A DNA stretch of 64,000 nucleotides from Paraburkholderia sp. LEh10 (GCF_017814945.1 NZ_JAGIPX010000032.1:27048-91047), one strand, 5' to 3'. Positions 28,250 through 37,308 are shown, counted from the stretch's first letter. Notes: a model not told the origin generated them from the sequence alone. Numbers and translations are program-made.

Positions 28250-28952
28250 GTGGTCTCCCCCAAGTACTGCAGGCCGGTACGGAACCTTGTTTGTCGTTGA
28301 CGAGGCCATGTGCGGGCACACCCACCGCAACGGCTTCGCACATCATTTCCGTTATAGGCTTCCGGCGCAAGAGGTCAACGCGCATTCTTCGCAAGCGCGG
28401 CGCGCGGTTCGCCTACACATCCAGATGTCCACACGATGCTCTGGACAACATGGGGACATCGCGGAGGCGATTGCTGTGGGCAGATTCTGGGTAAACAGGC
28501 CGCGGGCTCAAACGCGGGAAAAGTTATTCAGGCTTGACGCGATCGGTCCCACGTTTATGCGCAAGGGTATCCGTTTGGCAATCCGTTGAGCGCAAAGCAG
28601 ATTCGGCGTTTGTCCACAGAAACTCGCAGTGCTTGTTAACTGCTACTACGTATACGTATTCATCAACTAAAAAACAGTAAGCAACGCGGATGCTTCGCGT
28701 GCCAACGCGGCAGCGCAGGGCGTTTGCCTTTTCATCGGACATCGCATGTGCGGAGGAACCGGACGGATCAACGACGGCTGTCGGGCACGAGCCAACACTT
28801 GTTCGCGCCGATTGAACCGGTAGCGGCGATGTGAAGGCCACGACCGCCGCGCAGCGGGCTTCACCGGCGACGATGGCCATACGGGCATACACATTGCTTT
28901 TTAGTGCGCGGCGCCACTAAGCGGCGAAACAGACTACACACCGGAGGCAATC
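28250..28952. other. 703-bp intergenic region with palindromes, no convincing gene
   Basis: No open frame here has both a start with Shine-Dalgarno and plausible composition. It contains an AT-richer patch around 28620-28680 with a perfect 12-bp palindrome tacgtatacgta (28647-28658). It also has an inverted repeat ttagtg / cactaa (28901-28906 and 28915-28920) just upstream of the small gene at 28953, a possible operator. The part next to 28249 must contain the methyltransferase promoter. Confidence 0.5.
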
Positions 28953-29219
28953 GTGCTGGCAACAAAATCGTGTACTGCGACATGTGTCATCGATGGGATC
29001 GCGGTCACGCTGACCTTCTTTCCCGACACCGAAATTTTGCGCATCACCGACAGCACGGGCAGCCGTCTTCGTGAGACGCGCTGGTGCGCCTCGTGGCAGA
29101 GCCTCGTCGCGACGTTTCGCGAACTCAGTGAAACGCCCGTAGAAGACCGCGCCGATCCGGACGTGCTGTTCGGCAGCCCTGTTCGTCCGCATCTGACGAG
29201 CGCGGGCTTCGCGAGCTGA
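28953..29219 (+). CDS. Small uncharacterised protein (88 aa)
   Basis: Starts at GTG with a strong Shine-Dalgarno, ggagg, five bases upstream. The product has a beta-strand-rich look (CVIDGIAVTLTFFPDTEILRITD) and an amphipathic helix around SWQSLVATFRELSE. No membrane segment or signal peptide is seen. Codon use fits the host. It stands alone between two long noncoding regions. No family was recognised. Confidence 0.6.
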   Translation: MLATKSCTATCVIDGIAVTLTFFPDTEILRITDSTGSRLRETRWCASWQSLVATFRELSETPVEDRADPDVLFGSPVRPHLTSAGFAS

Positions 29220-29507
29220 CTGTGTCGAGCGACGTTGGGTTCCCGTCGACAAACCGGCGAACTGCGCGGCGAATCGCCCTCGCTTCCGCCAATTGAATGC
29301 ACGTGCCCGCTCGTATACTTCTTTCCATGGAGCGACGAATCAACGAGCCCATCGACGCGGTTCCCCTCCGCGTTGCGCATGACCGTAGGTTGCTGGCAGT
29401 CGTAGTTTGCAGTAACGGAAGCATGAGCAGTCGTAGTCCTGGCAGTCGCAGTGCACGCGGTATCGGAGAGTAGTCGGATCAGCAGTTTGAAGTTCTCGTT
29501 GCAGCAG

Positions 29508-29671
29508 TAGTAGCAGTAGCAGTCGCGGTAGCGGCAGTCGTCTTCGCAGTTGCAGTACCAGCAGTCGTCTTCGCAGATGCAGTTGTTTTGGCAGCAGTGG
29601 CAGTCGTCTTCGCAATAGCAATAGCAATAGCAATAGCAATAGCAATAGCAATAGCAATAGCAGTAACGACC
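29508..29671. repeat. Degenerate hexanucleotide minisatellite with eight perfect gcaata units
   Basis: From 29612 to 29659 the hexamer gcaata occurs eight times in perfect tandem. The 100 bases to its left are a degenerate array of gcagtN-like units. Within it the 14-mer cagtcgtcttcgca occurs three times (29535, 29562, 29601). Because the unit is six bases, all frames stay open; on the minus strand they read as Ala-Ile, Tyr-Cys or poly-Leu runs. Slippage could change length without a frameshift. The rest of 29220-29893 shows no gene. Confidence 0.9.
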
Positions 29672-29828
29672 AATCGATTTACCAATTTGACAAATGCAGT
29701 CGGGGTTAGCAGCAAGGAGTAGGCGCGGGGCCAATCGAAGCGAAAAGAAGTCACACCAATAACAAGCTTCATGTGATGAGAAGCAATCGGCAAGCATCCA
29801 CGCGCCTGTTCGATATGACTCATCCACC

Positions 29829-29865
29829 GAGCCCTGTTCCCCCGCGGAACAGGGCTCATTTTTTT
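29829..29865 (+). terminator. Strong orphan intrinsic terminator
   Basis: Perfect 12-bp stem gagccctgttcc / ggaacagggctc with a five-base loop and then attttttt on the plus strand. No annotated plus-strand gene ends nearby: the 88-aa gene stops 610 bases upstream. It may terminate that gene's long 3' transcript or an unrecognised RNA that includes the hexamer array. Confidence 0.85.
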
Positions 29866-29893
29866 CGTGCAGCGAGCGCTTTACGCGAGATCG

Positions 29894-31048
29894 CTACACG
29901 CGTTCGACGTCCTGCCAGCCGCCCGTCGCCATGCTCTTCACCGACGCCGCGACGAACGCGAGTCCCTTCACGCCATCGAGCACGCCCGGAAACAGCGTTG
30001 GGCTGTCTTCTGCGGCGCGGTCATCGATACGCCCCGCAACCCGCCCGGCAAACTCCGAGTAAAGATTCGCGAACGCTTCCAGATAACCTTCGGGATGGCC
30101 GATCGCGATGCGCGTCGAACGTTGCGCGCCTTCGCTCATCGTCGGACCGAGGCGGCGCGTGATGATCTGCTCGAACGCATCCTGCCGGCGATGAACCAGC
30201 CGGTTCGGTTCTTCCTGATGCCATTCGAGCCCGCCTTTGTCGCCGTGAATGCGAAAGCTCAAGCCGTGCTCGGAACCCGCCGCCGCATTCGTCACCCACA
30301 GCGAACCACGCGCGCCATTTTCATAGCGCAACAGCGCCGAAACGTAATCGTCGATGGTGCGGCCCGGAATCGCCGAGCCGACATCCGCGCACACGCGCGT
30401 GGCATCGAGCCCGGTGACGAACGCGCCCAGATGAAACGCATGCGTGCCGATATCCATCAGCACGAGCGAACTGCCGGCGCGCCCCGCTTGCGTGCGCCAG
30501 CCGCCCGGCAGTTCGCGACCCGCCAGATAGCTCTGCACGTATTGCAGATGCACCTGGCGTATCTCGCCGAGCTCGCCGGCGCGGACCATGTCACGCGCCT
30601 GGCGCACCATCGGAAAGCCGGAGTAGCAATACGTCACACAGAACTCCGCGTTCGCGGCCCGCACGGCCGCGGCGATGTCGCGCGCCTGTGCGAGATCGTT
30701 GGCAAGCGGCTTGTCGCAGATCACGTGAAAGCCGAGTTCGAGCGCCAGCATGCAGATCGCGTGATGCGAGTCGTTGGGTGTCATCACCGCGACTGCATCG
30801 ACGCGGTCGGGCCGCGCCGCTTCCGCGTCGAGCATCTGCTGCCACGACGCATAGGCGCGCTCGCTCGCTATTCCGAGGTCGAGCGCCGCCTGGCGCGCGC
30901 GCTGCGGATCGGAGGACAGCGCGGCCGCGACGATGTCATAGCGGCCATCCAGCCGAGCCGCGATACGGTGCGTTTCACCGATGATTGAACCCGGACCGCC
31001 TCCGATCAGGCCAAGGCGGATGCGCCTGCCGATTGTGTTTGTCGTCAT
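29894..31048 (-). CDS. Gfo/Idh/MocA-family oxidoreductase
   Basis: A 384-residue NAD(P)-dependent sugar or cyclitol dehydrogenase. The N-terminal Rossmann motif is RLGLIGGGPGSIIGETHR, followed by the family lysine motif CDKPLAND (the usual EKP as DKP) and the C-terminal alpha/beta domain. The ATG at 31048 with ggaga upstream is preferred. It is in tandem behind the phytanoyl-CoA-dioxygenase-like gene and close to a divergent LacI regulator. That arrangement suggests catabolism of a sugar-like or inositol-like compound; the substrate cannot be named. Confidence 0.92.
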   Translation of the reverse strand: MTTNTIGRRIRLGLIGGGPGSIIGETHRIAARLDGRYDIVAAALSSDPQRARQAALDLGIASERAYASWQQMLDAEAARPDRVDAVAVMTPNDSHHAICMLALELGFHVICDKPLANDLAQARDIAAAVRAANAEFCVTYCYSGFPMVRQARDMVRAGELGEIRQVHLQYVQSYLAGRELPGGWRTQAGRAGSSLVLMDIGTHAFHLGAFVTGLDATRVCADVGSAIPGRTIDDYVSALLRYENGARGSLWVTNAAAGSEHGLSFRIHGDKGGLEWHQEEPNRLVHRRQDAFEQIITRRLGPTMSEGAQRSTRIAIGHPEGYLEAFANLYSEFAGRVAGRIDDRAAEDSPTLFPGVLDGVKGLAFVAASVKSMATGGWQDVERV

Positions 31049-31060
31049 GTCGTCTCCAAC

Positions 31061-31130
31061 GGTTTCAAGCGGTTTCAAGCGGTTTCAAGCGCTTTCAAGC
31101 GGTTTCGAGCAGTTTCAAGCGGCTGCAAGC
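31061..31130. repeat. Seven-copy 10-bp tandem repeat between the dioxygenase and oxidoreductase genes
   Basis: Seven consecutive decamers with consensus ggtttcaagc. Copies 1-3 are perfect; copies 4-7 differ by one or two bases (gctttcaagc, ggtttcgagc, agtttcaagc, ggctgcaagc). The array lies 12 bp upstream of the oxidoreductase start. The junction of copies 3 and 4 makes the palindrome aagcgctt (31087-31094), which resembles the core of LacI-family operators. It could be a regulatory array or a neutral minisatellite. Confidence 0.9.
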
Positions 31131-31154
31131 GCGCTTGCCTTGAAAACGTGCAAT

Positions 31155-32351
31155 TCAGTGCGTCGCGTTGCGCAACTCGAGATCGCGCAATGCTTCGGCA
31201 AACGTGTGATCAGACCAGTTTTCATCGAGCGCTTTCGCGAAGATCTGCTGCTGGCTCGCGGGCGCGAGTCCCCCTACGGGCGGATTGCGATCGAGATTGG
31301 TCGGGAACGCGTAGCCTTGCGCGCACGATGCGATGACGGCGGCTATTTCCGTCGCGTCGACCCGCCGTTGCGCGCGCAGCGTCCGCAGCACGGGATATAC
31401 CGCGTTGCACATGCTCGTCCGATCGAGCGATTCCATCGCGCGTCCATAAGCCGATGACACTTGCAGCAGATTCGCCATCCGTTGCACGTCGCGCGTGCGG
31501 TTCGCGCCGGCTGCGTGAAAGAGGGCAGGGCTGAAGAACAGCGCATCACCTTTTTTCAGTGGCAATTGCGCGTAGTGCGATTCGAAATACGCGCGGAAGT
31601 CTTCGCGGCGCCACGCGACATAGCCTTGCGGATAGTGCTGGGAAAACGGTAGCAGCTTGGTCGGGCCGCTATCGACGGGCATGTCGCTGTGCGCGACGGC
31701 GCCTTGCAGTGTCAGTTGTGCCGACATCGCATGCACGTGCGCGGGAAAGCGCTGCGCTTCGTCGACGGTGAGAAAGCCGAGATGAAAATCGCGATGCGCC
31801 TGTTGCGCTTCGCCGCCCGGACGCACGACATTCACTTGCGATGTCATCTGGTAGCCGGGCCCGAGCCACGCCTCTGCAGCCGCCATCAGGATGGGATTCG
31901 CGAAGTAACGGACGAACACCTCCGGCGCGCCGAGGCAGAGCTTTTCCTGCGCATTCCAGATGCGGTCGTTCGCGCCCGCCTTCGCGAAATGATCGGCGCC
32001 GCCGCCTGCCTTGCGCTCGTTGCCGATGATCGATTCGAAGATCGCGGCCGCGTCGTCGATGGCGGCCGTGTCCGCATATGCGCGTTGCAGCACGAACACG
32101 CCCGCTCCGTCCAGCAGCACGCCGGCCCATTCAGCCAGCAGCTCGGGACGACGGGCGCGATCCAGCACGAGCGGGCGCAGCGCATCGCAGTCATATACGG
32201 GAATGCCTTGCAGGACATCGGCGGCGAGGCGCGGGTGCGGACACGCTGCACGCGAGGTTTCGATCAGCGTCGCGAAGTCGTCGACGGAACAATCGGCTTC
32301 GCGAAACCACACTTGCGCGTCCGATGGCCGATGCTGAGGGTGCTGGCTCAT
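31155..32351 (-). CDS. Phytanoyl-CoA dioxygenase (PhyH) family protein
   Basis: A 398-residue Fe(II)/2-oxoglutarate dioxygenase-like protein. The metal triad is visible as His186-x-Asp188 (QQAHRDFHLGF) and distal His279 (FSPALFHAAGANRTRD), followed by an Arg (285 or 287) that can bind 2-oxoglutarate. The core TKLLPFSQHYPQGY is typical of the family. It probably hydroxylates a small carbon compound. The gene is divergent from a LacI-type regulator (97 bp between starts) and followed by a Gfo/Idh/MocA dehydrogenase, so the three likely form one catabolic locus. Confidence 0.9.
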   Translation of the reverse strand: MSQHPQHRPSDAQVWFREADCSVDDFATLIETSRAACPHPRLAADVLQGIPVYDCDALRPLVLDRARRPELLAEWAGVLLDGAGVFVLQRAYADTAAIDDAAAIFESIIGNERKAGGGADHFAKAGANDRIWNAQEKLCLGAPEVFVRYFANPILMAAAEAWLGPGYQMTSQVNVVRPGGEAQQAHRDFHLGFLTVDEAQRFPAHVHAMSAQLTLQGAVAHSDMPVDSGPTKLLPFSQHYPQGYVAWRREDFRAYFESHYAQLPLKKGDALFFSPALFHAAGANRTRDVQRMANLLQVSSAYGRAMESLDRTSMCNAVYPVLRTLRAQRRVDATEIAAVIASCAQGYAFPTNLDRNPPVGGLAPASQQQIFAKALDENWSDHTFAEALRDLELRNATH

Positions 32352-32448
32352 CTCGTCTCCTTCATGTTGCGAACCAGCTTATCCCCAAACTTCGGCGCCG
32401 CGTTACCATCGAAACATCAAAAACACATCAAAGACAGGTGCGTTGCCG

Positions 32449-33510
32449 ATGGGTCATCCTTTTCTGATCAAGGAAATCGCGTTGCAGGCGGGCCTCGGCA
32501 CGGCGACGGTGGACCGCGTGCTCAACGGCCGCGCTCATGTCCGGGAGCACACGCGGCGGCGCGTGCAGCAGGCGATCAAGGAACTGGAGAAGCAGCAGAT
32601 GACGATGGCGACGAGCGGCCGCAAGCTGGTCGTCGATGTGGTCGTCGAGGCGCCGCGGCGTTTCGCGGACGAGATCCGCGACGCGCTCGAAGACACCATT
32701 CCGGGGCTGCATCCGGCGATCTTCAGGCCGCGCTTCCTGATGCAGGAGACGATGACGACGGCGCAAGTCGTCGACGCGTTGCATGCTGTCGCACGGCGCG
32801 GCAGTCACGGCGTCTTTCTGAAGGCGCGGAACGTGCCCGCTATCGCACAGGCGATCGCCGAACTGAAGCAGCGTGAGATTCCCGTCGTGACGATGTTCAC
32901 CGATATCCCGGCGTCGGAGCGCGTCGCGTATGCGGGGCTCGACAATCGCGTCGGCGGTGCGACGGCCGCCTACCTGATCGGCCACTGGCTTGGCCGGCGC
33001 GCGGGCAACGTGCTCGTGACGATGAGCAACGAGCGTTTTCGCGGCGAAGAGGAACGCGAGGCGAGCTTTCGCGCGATGCTGCGCGAGCGCTATGCGCATC
33101 TGACGTTGATCGACGCGAGCGGCGGGCAGGGACTCGACGCGGAAACGGAAGAGCGCGTGCGCAAAGCAATTGGCGCGGGCCAGAAGATCGCCGCCGTCTA
33201 CTCGATGGGCGGCGGCAACGCGGCGATTCTGCGCGCGCTCAAGGCGCTGAACCAGTCTCCCAAGTGCTTTCTCGGCCACGATCTGGATCGCGAGAACGTG
33301 CAGTTGCTGCGTGAGCGCGCGATCACCGCAATCCTGCATCACGACTTGCGGCAGGACATGCGCTCCGCGTGCCAGCACGTGATGAGCTATCACAAGCTGT
33401 TGCCTTTGTCGGCGGTGAGCGGGTCTTCGTCGGTGGTGGCCGTGACGCCGGAGAACATCCCGCTCGAAGTGGTCCGGCGCTTCGCCGGGCGCGACGAACG
33501 CAAGACGTAG
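32449..33510 (+). CDS. LacI-family transcriptional regulator
   Basis: A 353-residue repressor-type protein. The N-terminal helix-turn-helix reads FLIKEIALQAGLGTATVDRVLNGRAHVREHTRRRVQ, followed by a periplasmic-binding-protein-like effector domain (for example VPAIAQAIAELKQREIPVVTMFTDIP and the effector-site AAVYSMGGGNAA). The ATG at 32449 is chosen over a TTG six bases earlier; aggtg lies about nine bases upstream. It is divergent from the dioxygenase gene, so it probably represses that unit until a sugar-like ligand binds. Confidence 0.9.
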   Translation: MGHPFLIKEIALQAGLGTATVDRVLNGRAHVREHTRRRVQQAIKELEKQQMTMATSGRKLVVDVVVEAPRRFADEIRDALEDTIPGLHPAIFRPRFLMQETMTTAQVVDALHAVARRGSHGVFLKARNVPAIAQAIAELKQREIPVVTMFTDIPASERVAYAGLDNRVGGATAAYLIGHWLGRRAGNVLVTMSNERFRGEEEREASFRAMLRERYAHLTLIDASGGQGLDAETEERVRKAIGAGQKIAAVYSMGGGNAAILRALKALNQSPKCFLGHDLDRENVQLLRERAITAILHHDLRQDMRSACQHVMSYHKLLPLSAVSGSSSVVAVTPENIPLEVVRRFAGRDERKT

Positions 33511-33560
33511 CGCAGGACTGCGGCGTCCATCGTTTCCGTGCGGCGGCCGCTTCGCCAAAG

Positions 33561-33589
33561 AAAAACGCCACGGACAACAGACCGTGGCG
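33561..33589 (-). terminator. Intrinsic terminator for the diguanylate cyclase gene
   Basis: Eight-base-pair stem cgccacgg / ccgtggcg with an eight-base loop. On the minus strand it is followed by TTTTTCTTTG. It lies about 150 bases past the stop of the minus-strand cyclase and just after the plus-strand lacI-type gene. Confidence 0.75.
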
Positions 33590-33740
33590 CGAAGCGTCCC
33601 GATGATTCCGACTGCGTGGAGAATCATGGAGAACGTGGAGACAGGATCAAGTCTAGGCGGGCAGCGCGCACGGTCATTGCGCGAACAGTGAGCCGTTTTG
33701 CCCGCAATTCCGCGCGTCACGCGCAGCGAAACCCAGGCGC

Positions 33741-35345
33741 CTAAGCGTGCCGCTTTGCGGGATCGGCGTGATCGTGCATGTCGTCCTGCCGCGCATGCGC
33801 TTGTGTCCAGTCCACCCATTTCACCTGATTGCGTCCAGCGGCCTTCGCCGCGTAGAGCTGCTCGTCGGCCGCGGCGAGCAGTTCGGGGCCGTTGTGGCCG
33901 TCGGCGGGACGGCACGTCGCGCAGCCGACGCTCACCGTTACCGCGCCCGCATCGCGAGGCAGTTGCGCGACCCGCATCGCCTCCACGACGCGGCGGATTT
34001 TCTCGGCGGCATGCCGCGCGGCGCCCGAAGCCGTATCCGGCAGCACGACGGCAAATTCCTCGCCGCCGTAGCGCGCGGCCACGTCGATCGAGCGCCGCGC
34101 GACCGACGCGATGCAATCGGCCACGGCCGTCAGCACTTCGTCGCCGGCCGCGTGGCCGTACGTGTCGTTGAAGCGCTTGAAATGATCGATGTCGATGAAA
34201 AGCGCCGACAACACGCCGCCGCTGCGCCGCGCGCGGCGCCATTCTTCGTCGAGATGCCGGTCGAGCGTGCGGCGGTTGTTCAGCCTTGTCAGCGGATCGG
34301 TGGCGGCAAGCTCGGCAAGGCGCGTTTGCGCGCGCACCTTGTCGCGCAGCGTGAATGCGAGCGTCCAGCAGACCAGCGCGACGACGGCGCCCAACATGAA
34401 CGTGAGCCCGCCCGCGATCGCGCTGCGCTTGCGCCACGGCGCGAGCACGTCATCGACGGCGGGCGCGACGATCACGACGAGCGGCGTGCCGGGCACCTGC
34501 GCGTACGCAAAGATGTGCCGCACATGATCGACGGGCGATTCGCCGATGTACGAACCCGCCGATCCGGCGCGCGCGCTCGCATAGTCCGGAAATTCCGCCA
34601 TGTCGCGGCCGATCATGCTCTCGACATAAGGCTTGCGCGCGAGCAGCGCGCCGTCGTCGAGCACGATGAAGGCCGTGCCGTTTCTGCCCGTGCTGACCTT
34701 GTCGAGCAGCCGCTGGAGATAGGCCGTGCGCACGGCGAGCAGTGCGACGCCCCCGAACGTGCCGTCGGGCGCGTCGATGCGGCGCGACAGCGCAAATGAA
34801 AGCTCCTGCTCGTGAAGCCGCGAACGAAACGGACGCGACACGAACAGGCCGGCATGCGGATTACGCTGATGGACGATGAAGTAATCGCGGTCGTCGACTT
34901 TCACTGACCGGTCGATGGGTCCCTCCTGCGTCGCCCTCAGAACGCCATGCGGATCGATCACATAGGCGCCGCCGAGGTAGGCGGCCATCGTCGCCCGATC
35001 GAACAGCACCGTGCGGCGCAGCGCGTCCGGCAGCTTCCAGACGGTCGGCTCCTGCGACCGGTGAGCGATTTCCTGCAGCGACAGATCGTAGATTTCGACG
35101 TTGCGCGCAAGATCGCTGGAAATCAGCGAGACGAGATTCGCAGACGTCTCGCGCGCATGGTTCAGCGCGTCGGTGCGACCCGAATACAGGGTGGCGAGCG
35201 TGAGGCCGGCCATCGCGGTGGCGATCAGCGTGCCCGCGATGCCCGTCAGAAACGGCCGATTGCCGACCGCCCGCGACACGGCTGCCCCCCGCCTGCGCGC
35301 GATCTGGCGAAACCATTGACGCATGACGAAAAGCGGATTCAACAC
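33741..35345 (-). CDS. Membrane diguanylate cyclase with extracytoplasmic Cache-like sensor
   Basis: A 534-residue protein synthesising cyclic di-GMP. A first membrane helix (FLTGIAGTLIATAMAGLTL) is followed by a roughly 260-residue periplasmic Cache-like region, a second helix (AIAGGLTFMLGAVVALVCW) and a C-terminal GGDEF domain. The active-site motif is GGEEF at residues 427-431. The inhibitory I-site RxxD (RSID, 418-421) is five residues upstream, so both activity and product inhibition are expected. The GTG start at 35345 has ggagg eight bases upstream; an ATG at 35324 is the alternative. Confidence 0.92.
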   Translation of the reverse strand: MLNPLFVMRQWFRQIARRRGAAVSRAVGNRPFLTGIAGTLIATAMAGLTLATLYSGRTDALNHARETSANLVSLISSDLARNVEIYDLSLQEIAHRSQEPTVWKLPDALRRTVLFDRATMAAYLGGAYVIDPHGVLRATQEGPIDRSVKVDDRDYFIVHQRNPHAGLFVSRPFRSRLHEQELSFALSRRIDAPDGTFGGVALLAVRTAYLQRLLDKVSTGRNGTAFIVLDDGALLARKPYVESMIGRDMAEFPDYASARAGSAGSYIGESPVDHVRHIFAYAQVPGTPLVVIVAPAVDDVLAPWRKRSAIAGGLTFMLGAVVALVCWTLAFTLRDKVRAQTRLAELAATDPLTRLNNRRTLDRHLDEEWRRARRSGGVLSALFIDIDHFKRFNDTYGHAAGDEVLTAVADCIASVARRSIDVAARYGGEEFAVVLPDTASGAARHAAEKIRRVVEAMRVAQLPRDAGAVTVSVGCATCRPADGHNGPELLAAADEQLYAAKAAGRNQVKWVDWTQAHARQDDMHDHADPAKRHA

Positions 35346-35510
35346 GAGCGCGACCTCCGTCGTGATTGTGCCGTTACGCTATCGGGGTTGCGAAGCGGGG
35401 TTGCGAAGCGCACAGCAAGCGAGCGGCCCTGTCTGGCGCGAACGATGCTTCGCGGATCGTGCCGGCGTGTCCGCCGCCGGTATCCGCGCACGCTAAAACG
35501 CACGTCCGCG

Positions 35511-36875
35511 ATGTACAGTGATAGCCGAATCGATCGATACAAACAACGACATGACGACTGGTTTCGCCCGACGCGTGATTGCCGCGCGGGCAGTTGCCTC
35601 AACGATCTCATCGAACAGAGCCGGCGACGGGGGCGACGCGCGGCTTCTCCGGCCACGCAGGCGGGTCTTCCTCATGGACGTGGACGGGCGCGCTGGCTCG
35701 CCGTGAGCCTGTCGATGGGCAGCGCAATCGCATTGGGGCTTGCGCGCTTTTCCTATGCGCTGCTGCTGCCGCCAATGAAGAGCGACCTCGGCTGGAGCTT
35801 CGCCGAGGCGGGCGCGATGAACACGGCGAATGCAGTCGGCTACCTGCTCGGCGCGCTCGCGTTTCCGCGTCTGTCGCGCCGTTGGCCGGCCGGGGCGCTC
35901 TTCATTGGCGGATGCGTGGCGACGGCGCTGCTGATGGCCGCCACGGGCGTGCTATCGAGCGCCAACGCGTTGTTCGCGCAGCGCGTCGCCACGGGCATTG
36001 CGAGCGCGTTCATCTTCGTGAGCGGCGGGGTGCTGGCGGCGCGGCTCGCAACATCGAGTCCGCGCGACGCCGGGCTGATTCTCGGCCTGTATTACGGCGG
36101 CACGGGATGGGGCATCGTCGCGTCGGCGCTGCTCGTGCCCGCCACGCTCGTGCATGCGCCGCGCGGCTGGCAGGCCGCGTGGTTCGCGCTCGCCGCGGCG
36201 TGTGTCGCGTTGTCTGTGATCGCGACGGGCGCCGCGCGGCGCATCGACGGCCAGCACGCGCTGCGCGCAAGTACAGCCGCGGCCACAGGAACCGCGCAGC
36301 AGGCTGCACCCATGCTTCGCTATATGTTTGCGCTCGCGGGCTATGGGCTCTTCGGCGTCGGCTATATCGGCTACATGACGTTCATCGTCGCGCTCTTGCG
36401 TGACGGCGGGATGAGCGAAGGCGTCGTCACGGGCTTCTATGTGCTGCTGGGCGTCGCGACGATCGTGTCGGCGCGCATCTGGTCGAGACTGCTCGACCGC
36501 ATGCGCGGCGGGCAGGCGCTGGCGCTGCTCAACGCACTGCTCGCGCTCGCGACGCTGCTGCCCGCGATCGTCACGCATCCCGTCGCCGCCTTTGCTTCGG
36601 GCGTGCTCTTCGGCGCGACGTTCCTGTCGGCTGTCGCATCGACGACCGCGTTCGTGCGCCACAACTTTCCCGTCGCACATTGGGGACGCGGCATCAGTGC
36701 GTTCACGATCGTGTTCGCGTTCGGACAGATTGTCGGGCCGACCGTGATCGGGTGGGTGTCGGACGGTGTCGGCCTCGAACGAGCGCTGATCTATTCCGCA
36801 TGTCTGCTGGCATTCGGCGCGGTGCTGGCCGCATGCCAGCGAGCGCTGACGCAGCCAATAGATTCGGGGAACTGA
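35511..36875 (+). CDS. MFS transporter (YbfB/YjiJ-like)
   Basis: Twelve-helix major facilitator protein. The first helix region SLSMGSAIALGLARFSYALLLPPM and the following LGWSFAEAGAMNTANAVGYLLGAL resemble the YbfB/YjiJ family, whose substrates are largely unknown. The start is uncertain. The ATG at 35511 adds about 64 arginine-rich residues before the first helix and has no Shine-Dalgarno. A GTG at 35703 would give a more typical protein of about 390 residues. The membrane domain itself is secure. Confidence 0.8.
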   Translation: MYSDSRIDRYKQRHDDWFRPTRDCRAGSCLNDLIEQSRRRGRRAASPATQAGLPHGRGRARWLAVSLSMGSAIALGLARFSYALLLPPMKSDLGWSFAEAGAMNTANAVGYLLGALAFPRLSRRWPAGALFIGGCVATALLMAATGVLSSANALFAQRVATGIASAFIFVSGGVLAARLATSSPRDAGLILGLYYGGTGWGIVASALLVPATLVHAPRGWQAAWFALAAACVALSVIATGAARRIDGQHALRASTAAATGTAQQAAPMLRYMFALAGYGLFGVGYIGYMTFIVALLRDGGMSEGVVTGFYVLLGVATIVSARIWSRLLDRMRGGQALALLNALLALATLLPAIVTHPVAAFASGVLFGATFLSAVASTTAFVRHNFPVAHWGRGISAFTIVFAFGQIVGPTVIGWVSDGVGLERALIYSACLLAFGAVLAACQRALTQPIDSGN

Positions 36876-37110
36876 CGACTGCATATTGGATGCCACGTCA
36901 AGCGCAGTGCGGCCGGCGCGGAGCGCGCATTGCGGTGTCCAGCGCACAGACCGCGCGTGATGCCGGGCGCACGATGAAAACCGATGAATTACTCAGTCAG
37001 CGCATTCGAATTTGACTGTTGCTATTTCGTCAAAACAACTAGAGAGACGCGAGATCAAGGCATAAAGTTAAAGTGCTTTCTCAAGTCTTTTGTGCGGTGC
37101 GGGGGTGCTT

Positions 37111-37308
37111 ATGAAACGCAGAAACGCGCGACAACTGGTCCGGCTGCTGTCGGACATGCGGCACGCGGCAGATTGCAGGGCGCTGCGCGCGGCTGCAACG
37201 CAACGGGCGATGGAGCTCGCTGCGGCAGAGGCAGCGGAAGAGGAGCAGGAAAAGCCGGAGACTGCGCGCGAAGGCATCCGCGACAAGGTGACGTGGAGAA
37301 CGTCATGA
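37111..37308 (+). CDS. Small uncharacterised protein (65 aa), first of a coupled pair
   Basis: ATG preceded by a purine-rich gcgggggt segment. The product is short, basic at the N-terminus (MKRRNARQLVRLLSDM) and mostly alpha-helical with an Ala/Glu-rich middle (MELAAAEAAEEEQEKPE) that could form a coiled coil. Its stop overlaps the next start as ATGA, which argues that both are real and co-translated. No family was recognised. Confidence 0.6.
   Translation: MKRRNARQLVRLLSDMRHAADCRALRAAATQRAMELAAAEAAEEEQEKPETAREGIRDKVTWRTS

Noticed and set aside
29479..29859. 126-aa minus-strand frame with Ala-Ile and Ala-Lys-Thr-Thr repeats
   Set aside because: Low-complexity translation of the hexanucleotide array, no Shine-Dalgarno, and it begins inside the terminator stem. 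Kept as a repeat only.
32428..34437. 669-aa minus-strand frame
   Set aside because: It spans the antisense of the LacI gene and an alternate frame of the diguanylate cyclase. Arg-rich, no motifs, no ribosome binding site.
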